Source: Saprospiraceae bacterium
GTDB taxonomy: Bacteria > Bacteroidota > Bacteroidia > Chitinophagales > Saprospiraceae
DNA: 64,000 bases
NCBI GenBank assembly: GCA_016714895.1
Contig: JADKBV010000001.1
Span: 186,001 to 250,000 of the forward strand
Direction of reading: 5' to 3'
Of the stretch, positions 26,904 to 33,552 are shown in pieces (position 1 is the first letter of the stretch; every line of letters starts with the position of its first letter). The notes beneath the pieces are model-generated. The model was not told where the DNA came from and ran no database searches. It worked only from the letters and a program-made list of their open reading frames with translations. Position numbers and translations under genes: made by a program.

Positions 26904-28101
26904 CCCACATTTTTCAGGAGAACATTTCAGGGTTTTATATGGAAAGTTGTTTGCCGGATTACTTCAATATTTTGGGGTAATCTGGCTGAACGAAATTGAA
27001 GATGCCATTCAGAATTCTTTTTATAAAGCATTAAAAATTTCTCAATCAAATAATCCTCCGGCTAATTTCAGGAACTGGCTTTTTATAGTAGCCAAAAATG
27101 ATGTAATCAATCAGATCAATAAACAAAAAAAATCGTTATTGTCTGAAAATTCGCAATTTACAAATGAAATATCATTTCCTGAAGAGGACCCCAGACTTAC
27201 CTTACTTTTATATCTGACAACTATAAAATCTTTGTCTTCTGATCAATTGGTTCTTTTTTTATTAAAAAATATTTTTGGACTTTCCGTAAAAGAAATAGCA
27301 GGAACAACCCTTTTGTCGGAGGATAATGTTTATAAAAATATTCAGAGGATAAAACAAAAAATAAAAACAGGTTTTGATTATGAGTCTTTTTGTAACAACG
27401 ATGTACAGCCCTCTCAGAACAGGATACAGGACATTGAAGAGGTGCTGTATGCTGTTTTTAATATTGGTTTTGACACACACAATCCCAGAATTGAATCTAT
27501 TGTCAATGATGATTTATGTATTGATGCCATAGCACTTACTCGTCTGTTATTTGCAAAGTATAAAAGAATTGAAACGCGAAATTTACTCGCTCTTTTTTGT
27601 TTTCATTCCGCAAGGCTTCCTTCAAAAACAATAAACGGACATCTGGTCCCTTTTTTTGAGCAGGATAAAACACTATGGGACCATTCCCTGATTCAATCCG
27701 GAATAAAGTATTTGGAAAAACCACATGTGTTGCATAAATTTTATATCGAAGCTATCATTGTTAGTAAACACATGCTCACAGAGGATTATGATAAAAAACA
27801 TTGGAATGAAGTGATTTCTTTATATGAAATGTGGTATAGGATAGAGGGTTCTCCGTTTATTTTATTAAATCTTACTTATTGTTATTATAAAGCCGAAAAA
27901 TATGCAGCATTGAAAAACACCCTTCAAAATCTTGAATCCGTTTTTTCAAATGATAACTTTTATTATACATTGTTGAAAACAGAAGTTTTTGACGAATGGT
28001 CCAGGGAACAAAAAAATGGAAAGCTCAAAGAAGTTTTACGACATGCAGAACAAGAGTTCAGGAAAAAGTTTATTTCAGACAAAATAAAAGAAACTGAATA
28101 A
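26890..28101 (+). CDS. ECF42-like RNA polymerase sigma factor with long C-terminal extension
   Basis: A 403-residue protein. The N-terminal third is an ECF core: sigma-2 region with EIEDAIQNSFYKALKISQSN and NFRNWLFIVAKNDVINQINK, and a sigma-4 region with LFLLKNIFGLSVKEIAGTTL followed by SEDNVYKNIQRIKQKI. The remaining ~220 residues (VLYAVFNIGFDTHNP, LCIDAIALTRLLF) form the helical extension found in ECF42 (DUF6596) factors, thought to control activity in place of an anti-sigma factor. It overlaps the YCII gene, the partner seen with this group elsewhere. No anti-sigma gene is adjacent. Target promoters are not recognisable here. Confidence 0.87.
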   Translation: MHPSDPHFSGEHFRVLYGKLFAGLLQYFGVIWLNEIEDAIQNSFYKALKISQSNNPPANFRNWLFIVAKNDVINQINKQKKSLLSENSQFTNEISFPEEDPRLTLLLYLTTIKSLSSDQLVLFLLKNIFGLSVKEIAGTTLLSEDNVYKNIQRIKQKIKTGFDYESFCNNDVQPSQNRIQDIEEVLYAVFNIGFDTHNPRIESIVNDDLCIDAIALTRLLFAKYKRIETRNLLALFCFHSARLPSKTINGHLVPFFEQDKTLWDHSLIQSGIKYLEKPHVLHKFYIEAIIVSKHMLTEDYDKKHWNEVISLYEMWYRIEGSPFILLNLTYCYYKAEKYAALKNTLQNLESVFSNDNFYYTLLKTEVFDEWSREQKNGKLKEVLRHAEQEFRKKFISDKIKETE

Positions 28102-28224
28102 ATCATGTCTTTCGGGAACCGTCACCGGTTTGAATGTTTTGTTGTACAGGTCATATATTTCAGGCTAAAAAAAAATTGAACCATACTACCTTTAGAAGAA
28201 TCAGGAAAACTGAAGAAGAATTCT

Positions 28225-28232
28225 TACCTTTG
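28225..28232 (+). promoter_or_regulatory. -7 element of the U32 (RlhA-like) gene
   Basis: TACCTTTG matches TAnnTTTG and ends 12 nt before ATG 28245, so the leader would be only a few nucleotides. It rules against the upstream in-frame start at 28134. Confidence 0.55.
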
Positions 28233-28244
28233 TACCTTCATAAA

Positions 28245-30140
28245 ATGTATCTTTTGACGGTTAAACAAAAAATAGAAATACTGGCACCTGCTAAAAACCT
28301 GATCCAGGGAATCGCCGCTATCAATGCAGGGGCTGATGCAGTGTATATAGGAGCTCCTTTGTACGGTGCCAGAACCAATGCTACCAATTCCATAGAAGAT
28401 ATTGCTGAAATGGTCAGGTATGCTCATCTGTTTAAAGCACAGGTTTTTGTCGTGGTCAATACCATTTTGTACGACCATGAACTCGAAAATTGCCGAAAAT
28501 TGATTTGGCAGCTTTATGAGATTGGTGTGGATGCGATCATCATTCAGGACATGGGGATTTTGGAAATGAAACTTCCTCCTATAGTTCTTCACGCCAGCAC
28601 CCAGGCCAATAACCGGGATCCAAAACATGTGAAATTTCTTAGGGAGGTTGGCATTAAAAGGGTAGTGCTGGCCAGAGAGCTTAATCTCGATCAGATCAAA
28701 GAAATCAGAGAAGCGAGTGATGTCGAACTCGAATTTTTTGTTTCCGGAGCATTATGTGTGTCTTTTAGTGGCAATTGTTACATGTCAGTCGCTAATGGTG
28801 AACGTTCTGCCAACAGAGGATCATGTGCTCAAAACTGTCGTCTCCCGTATGACCTGGTTGATGGAACTGGTAAAGTCCTGAAACAAAGCAGCCACCTTTT
28901 ATCCATCAAAGATCTTGATTTGTCCGATCATTTGCCGGCGCTTATTGAAGCCGGAATAACTTCATTTAAAATAGAAGGAAGACTTAAAGATATTGTTTAT
29001 GTAAAAAACAATGTTTCGTACTTACGTAAAAAACTGGACACTTTTTTGGATTCCAATCAGGATAATTACCAAAAAGCATCTTCAGGAAGGACTTTTTACA
29101 ATTTTGAGCCTCAAATGGACAGGTCTTTCAACAGAGGTTACACAGATTATTTTGTCAACAAACGAAAAGAAAAAATCGGCAGTTGGGAAACACCCAAATC
29201 ACAGGGGCAGTATATCGGAAAAGTATTGGAAGCCAAAGCAAATGGATATGTAATCGAAAATGATGACATCTTAAATCAGGGAGATGGCCTCTTTTTTATC
29301 AATAGTGAAGGGCAAGCCGACGGAGCGCAAATTAATATTATTGTAAATGATGTTGTTGTTTTTAATACACCTAAATTATTGTCAGCAGGAACGGAAATAT
29401 ATAGAAATTCCGATGCGGAATTTAATAAGCTGGTGGAACAGGAAAAAAGTGCCATTCGTAAAATCGGGGTGCTCTTTACCTTTTCTGAAACCGGGGAAGG
29501 ATTTCTTTTGAAAGCAGTGGACGAAGACGGCCATCAGGCAGAACAATATTTACACACAGAAAAAATTCCTGCTTTAAATGAGGAAACAGCCATTTCAGGC
29601 ATTAAAAACAATCTCTCAAAAACAGGAAATACCGTATTTATAGTCGATGACATCGAACTTATATTGTCTGGAGTTTGGTTTTTACCTTCCGGTTTGATCA
29701 ACGAACTCAGAAGAAATGTGCTGGATCAGTTGATGGAAACAAGAATCAAAGAATATATAAGGTACGAACGTGCCATAAAAAAAACTGACCACCCTTATCC
29801 GGTTAAAGAATTGGATTTTACCTTCAACGTTTCCAACCAATTGGCAAGGAATTTTTATAAACGCCATGGGGTTACAGAAATCGAAAAAGCATTTGAACTG
29901 CAATGGGACCCCGGCAAATCACGTGTAATGACCACCAAATATTGTGTTAAATACGAGTTGGGTAAATGTGCGCGTTTCCAAAGAGCAACCATGGGCGAAA
30001 AAGTGGTCGAACCATTGACGCTTCGACAAGGAGAACTGGAATACAAACTCAAATTTAATTGTAAGCCATGTGAAATGGAAATCTGGGAGAAAGACGCAGA
30101 GTTGGAATTTATCGATGAGGACGAACAAATGATGGCATAA
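28245..30140 (+). CDS. Peptidase U32 family protein, RlhA (YdcP)-like
   Basis: A 631-residue protein. Residues 1-330 are the U32 barrel: EILAPAKNLIQGIAAINAGA, AVYIGAPLYGAR, HASTQANNRDP, VVLARELNLDQI, and the Cys cluster region SGALCVSFSGNCYMS with RGSCAQNCRLPYDL. TSFKIEGRLKDIVYVKNNVS follows. The C-terminal half is the DUF3656-type extension and carries further cysteines (TKYCVKYELGKC, NCKPCEMEIWEK). E. coli RlhA, of similar length, hydroxylates a cytidine in 23S rRNA with prephenate and probably an Fe-S cluster. The Cys pattern fits that better than proteolysis. Single gene followed by a terminator. Confidence 0.88.
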   Translation: MYLLTVKQKIEILAPAKNLIQGIAAINAGADAVYIGAPLYGARTNATNSIEDIAEMVRYAHLFKAQVFVVVNTILYDHELENCRKLIWQLYEIGVDAIIIQDMGILEMKLPPIVLHASTQANNRDPKHVKFLREVGIKRVVLARELNLDQIKEIREASDVELEFFVSGALCVSFSGNCYMSVANGERSANRGSCAQNCRLPYDLVDGTGKVLKQSSHLLSIKDLDLSDHLPALIEAGITSFKIEGRLKDIVYVKNNVSYLRKKLDTFLDSNQDNYQKASSGRTFYNFEPQMDRSFNRGYTDYFVNKRKEKIGSWETPKSQGQYIGKVLEAKANGYVIENDDILNQGDGLFFINSEGQADGAQINIIVNDVVVFNTPKLLSAGTEIYRNSDAEFNKLVEQEKSAIRKIGVLFTFSETGEGFLLKAVDEDGHQAEQYLHTEKIPALNEETAISGIKNNLSKTGNTVFIVDDIELILSGVWFLPSGLINELRRNVLDQLMETRIKEYIRYERAIKKTDHPYPVKELDFTFNVSNQLARNFYKRHGVTEIEKAFELQWDPGKSRVMTTKYCVKYELGKCARFQRATMGEKVVEPLTLRQGELEYKLKFNCKPCEMEIWEKDAELEFIDEDEQMMA

Positions 30141-30163
30141 ATAGGAATAAAGGAGATAGAGAT

Positions 30164-30194
30164 ACCTTTTTAAGAAAGGTTTTGTTGTTTTTAT
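30164..30194 (+). terminator. Probable terminator of the RlhA-like gene
   Basis: ACCTTT (30164-30169) and AAAGGT (30175-30180) form a short hairpin followed by a T-rich run, 23 nt after the stop. Confidence 0.55.
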
Positions 30195-30280
30195 ATTCAA
30201 CTCCTTCAGAGTTGGGGAAGGATTTGTTGTTTGCCACAGGTTTTACCTGCGGTTATTCATATTGAAGCCCTTCGGGCTTA
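30193..30280 (-). repeat. Three-hairpin repeat module, copy 1 (minus orientation)
   Basis: Read on the minus strand: hairpin A AAGCCC-GAA-GGGCTT (30279-30265), linker CAATATGAATAACC, hairpin B CCGCAGGT-AAA-ACCTGTGG (30252-30234), then CCCCAAC leading into hairpin C AACTCT-GAA-GGAGTT (30213-30199) and the tail GAATATAA. Hairpins B and C each have one G-T position that pairs only as G-U in a minus-strand RNA (on the plus strand it is an A-C mismatch), which sets the orientation. Confidence 0.8.
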
Positions 30281-30368
30281 GGGACCCGAAAATGTTATGA
30301 CCGAAAAAAAATATGTCAATTAGCCCAACTTCATTTGAACAAAATAACTACTACATGGAATAATCTCA

Positions 30369-30458
30369 GAATCCTGAAAGGATTGAATACGAATAGCCCC
30401 GAATGAAATTCGGGTTATAATCAAACGACCAACCCCAACCACGAAGTGGTTGAATGTG
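30369..30458 (+). repeat. Three-hairpin repeat module, copy 2 (plus orientation)
   Basis: Hairpin A AATCCT-GAA-AGGATT (30370-30384), linker GAATACGAATAGCC, hairpin B CCCGAAT-GAA-ATTCGGG (30398-30414), then CCCCAAC leading into hairpin C AACCAC-GAA-GTGGTT (30437-30451) and the tail GAATGTG. The order, triloops, linker and CCCCAAC prefix match copy 1, whereas the stem sequences differ and still pair fully. Confidence 0.8.
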
Positions 30459-30617
30459 TCATCTTTCATTTTTTTTATAAATCAAATCATCACCCAATAA
30501 TCCGGTTCAAATTTTATAAAAATCTGACATATTGCAGATGATTCACCAATGTCCCGTTACACTTTTATTTTTTACTTTTACCTACTATTAACTATCTTCG
30601 CATCTTAATAATAAAAC

Positions 30618-31565
30618 ATGGATAAAAAAAGGATTTTGATTACAGGGGCGGCCGGATTTATCGGATCACACCTTTGCGACAGATACATCAAAGAAGGATA
30701 TCATGTCATTGGAATGGACAACATGATAACCGGAAATATAGTTAATATAGAACATTTATTTCCGCTTGAAACCTTTGAGTTTTATCATCACGATGTCAGT
30801 AAGTTTGTGCATGTTCCCGGTAATCTGGACTACATTTTGCACTTTGCTAGTCCGGCCAGTCCCATAGATTACCTGAAGATGCCCATTCAGACATTAAAAG
30901 TAGGGTCATTGGGGACACATAATTTATTGGGTCTTGCCAAAGCTAAAAACGCCCGGATACTCATAGCTTCTACTTCAGAAGTTTATGGTGATCCTTTGGA
31001 ACACCCGCAGACTGAATCTTATTGGGGAAATGTAAATCCTATTGGTCCGCGGGGAGTTTATGACGAAGCCAAACGATTTCAGGAGGCCATCACCATGGCA
31101 TATCATACCTATCATGGTCTGGAGACCAGAATTGTAAGAATTTTTAATACTTACGGGCCCAGAATGAGAGTTGAAGACGGAAGGGTACTGCCTGCCTTTT
31201 TTTCTCAGGCCATTCGTGGTGAAGGATTGACTATATTTGGGGATGGTTCGCAGACCCGATCCTTTTGTTATGTTGATGATTTGGTAGAAGGCATTTACAG
31301 GTTGATGTTGAGTGATTATGCCTTTCCGGTTAATCTGGGTAATCCGGCAGAAATTACCATTCGTCAGTTTGCTGATGAGATTCTTGCATTGGTTAATAAT
31401 CCCAAAGCGTTTATCGACTTCAGGCCTTTACCGGTAGATGATCCGAAACAAAGACAACCGGACATCACCAAAGCAAAAGCAATATTGGGTTGGGAACCAA
31501 AATTTGACAGAAAAACAGGTTTGGAGCTCACGTATGAATATTTCAAAAAAGTAGTTATAATCTGA
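30618..31565 (+). CDS. UDP-glucuronate decarboxylase (UDP-xylose synthase type), extended SDR
   Basis: A 315-residue NAD-dependent epimerase/dehydratase-fold enzyme. It opens RILITGAAGFIGSHLCDRYI (the GxxGxxG nucleotide motif). It has DYILHFASPASPIDYLKMPI, ASTSEVYGDPLEHPQ, the active-site YDEAKRFQE (Tyr and Lys) and RIFNTYGPRMRVEDGR, all typical of UDP-xylose synthase. It converts UDP-glucuronate to UDP-xylose for surface polysaccharide. Length matches soluble bacterial forms. It stands alone; the hairpin array lies upstream and a strong bidirectional terminator downstream. Other NDP-sugar decarboxylases cannot be fully excluded. Confidence 0.9.
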   Translation: MDKKRILITGAAGFIGSHLCDRYIKEGYHVIGMDNMITGNIVNIEHLFPLETFEFYHHDVSKFVHVPGNLDYILHFASPASPIDYLKMPIQTLKVGSLGTHNLLGLAKAKNARILIASTSEVYGDPLEHPQTESYWGNVNPIGPRGVYDEAKRFQEAITMAYHTYHGLETRIVRIFNTYGPRMRVEDGRVLPAFFSQAIRGEGLTIFGDGSQTRSFCYVDDLVEGIYRLMLSDYAFPVNLGNPAEITIRQFADEILALVNNPKAFIDFRPLPVDDPKQRQPDITKAKAILGWEPKFDRKTGLELTYEYFKKVVII

Positions 31566-31590
31566 GTATTTTTAATAGACAGATTATAGC

Positions 31591-31630
31591 AAAAAAAGGG
31601 AAACATTTTTTAAAATGTTTCCCTTTTTTT
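31591..31630. terminator. Bidirectional terminator between convergent genes
   Basis: An almost perfect palindrome: GGGAAACATTTT (31598-31609) pairs with AAAATGTTTCCC (31612-31623), flanked by A and T runs. It serves the UXS-type gene on plus and the haloperoxidase gene on minus. Confidence 0.92.
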
Positions 31631-31645
31631 TTAGCTCTGCGCCTC

Positions 31646-31695
31646 TAAACATTAAACATTAAACAATCAACTCTAAACATTGACCGCTAAACATT
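31646..31695. repeat. Short degenerate repeats of TAAACATT
   Basis: TAAACATT occurs at 31646, 31653, 31674 and 31688, with a related AAACAAT at 31661, just beyond the stop of the haloperoxidase gene. It is simple-sequence-like; no function is evident. Confidence 0.7.
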
Positions 31696-31703
31696 TATTC
31701 AAT

Positions 31704-33077
31704 CTATTTAGTCCAACGCAATCTGTTTACTCTTCTTCCGATTTCTGTACCGTATCTCAATCCTTCATCACAATCCATTCTGAAGTGAACGCCAAGGTAT
31801 ATTCTTGAAAAGGCATTTTCCTGAGCCATATCGTAAAGGCTGGAGAACGCTTTAGGGGTACCGTAAAATTCTGTTCTGTTTTCGTGACATCTGTCTGTCA
31901 TCGCATAAGAATAACCGAATTCACTGGCTAGTACTTCAGCAGCACCACCACTAAAAGTAGAATGACCTGATGGGTAAGCCGGGAATGCCGGTGTGATACC
32001 TGTTTCACCTGTTTGTGGATTGTTAAGAGCTGTTTTCCAATCTGCATCAAAATTTCTTCTGATATAGGTTTCCGGTCTTTCTATGTTGTAATGATATTTT
32101 GAATTCCAGCAGGCTACAGCCATGTCGTTGAGTGCAATCCCCAATTTAGCATTAGAAACAACAACTTTTTCAAGAGATGCATTTTCTCTGGCATAAATTT
32201 GATTTGCAACAGCCAACCATCTGATCGGAGGAGAAAAGGTAAGCCCTAAATGGTCATCACTCCAGAAAACTCCAATATTGACGAGATTTTGATTTTTAAT
32301 GGTTTCAACAACTTCCAAAGCCTGAACATAAATTTCTGAATTTGGATCATCTGAAAGGGGTAGAGGTGGACGGCATAATTTCATGTCTTCAGAGATTGCA
32401 AATGTTCTTGCCTGACCCCAGTAAGGGAACATACCATTTTGTAATCCTGATGAAGTAGGTCTCCAGTCTCCCGGTTTTGTGTATCGCGTAGCCCAGTTAT
32501 ATCCCTGGAAAATATCAAGATAAGCATCTGTGCTTACCACGTCCGTTCTTGCCCAATTCCAAACGGCAGCAGCAACTGCTTGTCCATGTAATTTTGAACG
32601 CTCAAAAACTTCAGGCGAAACCGCTTCTTTAGCTTCGTCATCATATCTTTTTTCAATGAGATTTATTTTGTCTATCAGATTTGAGCCTATATGAGGGAAA
32701 AAACGAACCATCAGATGTGCGTGAACAGTATTTACAACTGTAGGCCAGTGATATTCAACACCTCTGTAAACCTGAGGAACATCCACACCTACAAGATTGC
32801 GGATAGATCTGTAATCCGGCATTCCGGATACGATAGCTTCATAAGTTGCGATGCCTAAATAGCCTTGTGCAGCTGTTGTCGGGCAAGGTCTGTAGCCCGG
32901 AGCATATCTGTCAATCTCGATATAAAGGTCATTCCAATCCTGAAGAACCTGGGAAGAATAATCTTTTGCGGGGGTGCTGTTTTGTACCTCTTCAGTATCA
33001 GGAATGTCCTTTTTACAGGAAGTGAAGGTCAAAACACCTGCTAATAATAAAAAAGTTATTTTTGAAATAAATCTCAT
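31704..33077 (-). CDS. Vanadium-dependent haloperoxidase / PAP2-superfamily lipoprotein
   Basis: A 457-residue predicted lipoprotein. The leader FLLLAGVLTFTSC ends in a lipobox with KKD just after the Cys, compatible with surface export. The catalytic pocket of the superfamily is complete: KYHYNIERP (K-x6-RP), YPSGHSTFSGG (PSGH) and SRIYLGVHFRMD (SR-x5-H-x3-D). These bind vanadate in haloperoxidases or phosphate in PAP2 phosphatases. The long N-terminal helical part (DWNDLYIEIDRYAPGYRPCP) is like bacterial vanadium-type enzymes. Halide oxidation versus phosphatase activity cannot be decided from motifs. Its promoter is one of the best in the window. Confidence 0.88.
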   Translation of the reverse strand: MRFISKITFLLLAGVLTFTSCKKDIPDTEEVQNSTPAKDYSSQVLQDWNDLYIEIDRYAPGYRPCPTTAAQGYLGIATYEAIVSGMPDYRSIRNLVGVDVPQVYRGVEYHWPTVVNTVHAHLMVRFFPHIGSNLIDKINLIEKRYDDEAKEAVSPEVFERSKLHGQAVAAAVWNWARTDVVSTDAYLDIFQGYNWATRYTKPGDWRPTSSGLQNGMFPYWGQARTFAISEDMKLCRPPLPLSDDPNSEIYVQALEVVETIKNQNLVNIGVFWSDDHLGLTFSPPIRWLAVANQIYARENASLEKVVVSNAKLGIALNDMAVACWNSKYHYNIERPETYIRRNFDADWKTALNNPQTGETGITPAFPAYPSGHSTFSGGAAEVLASEFGYSYAMTDRCHENRTEFYGTPKAFSSLYDMAQENAFSRIYLGVHFRMDCDEGLRYGTEIGRRVNRLRWTK

Positions 33078-33552
33078 GGGACAAAATTTAATTATTCAAA
33101 TATGTTTACAGAAAAATGAATTTTCTGATTTGGCGACAAAGGTACAAAAGGAGTTTTAGACTACCAAACTTCGAGCCAGAATTTTTTTTGAGCCTGATTT
33201 GTAGTTCTTGTTTTATATTAATATCATGTGTAAAGTATAGATAATCAAATATTTATATTGTTTAATTTTTTGAGTGTTAGTTATAAAATTGATAAATAAG
33301 TGTTTATGTATTTTAATTATTTATGTATATTATTGTAATACAGTATAAAGAGTATAATGATTATATATATATGAATTATTTGTTACTTTTTTATCAAAAA
33401 TTCACATAAAAAATATACAAGGTTTGTAAAATGTCTTACTTTTACTCCGAATAATCTGTAACCTCAAACATCAGTCAAACCAAGTGTGAGATTTTTTAAA
33501 GTCAAACACTTATTGTAATGCTATTTTTTTTGTATACTAAACCACCCGAGAA
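33078..33552. other. AT-rich intergenic region between divergent haloperoxidase and adhesin genes
   Basis: 475 nt with no gene. It contains the haloperoxidase promoter and a near -7 element for the adhesin (33437-33444, TACTTTTA, one mismatch), with TA-rich runs between them. Confidence 0.7.
33137..33168 (-). promoter_or_regulatory. Promoter of the haloperoxidase-like gene
   Basis: Minus-strand TTTG (33168-33165), a 20-nt spacer and TACCTTTG (33144-33137): the same two elements and the same spacing as at gap. Confidence 0.8.

Larger units (their letters stand above)
30141..30617. other. Intergenic region holding a terminator and a six-hairpin repeat array
   Basis: A 477-nt stretch with no gene. 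It contains the RlhA-like gene's terminator (30164-30194) and two inverted copies of a three-hairpin module (30193-30280 and 30369-30458), described separately. Just before the UDP-glucuronate decarboxylase gene, 30593-30600 has a near -7 element (TATCTTCG, one mismatch). Confidence 0.8.

Noticed and set aside
28115..28136. Terminator after the ECF42-like gene
   Set aside because: The hairpin has only five pairs and is followed by few T residues; noted only as a possible relic of the hairpin element.
30193..30458. CRISPR array
   Set aside because: Repeats are hairpins with variable stems in opposite orientations, without constant direct repeats, regular unique spacers or cas genes.
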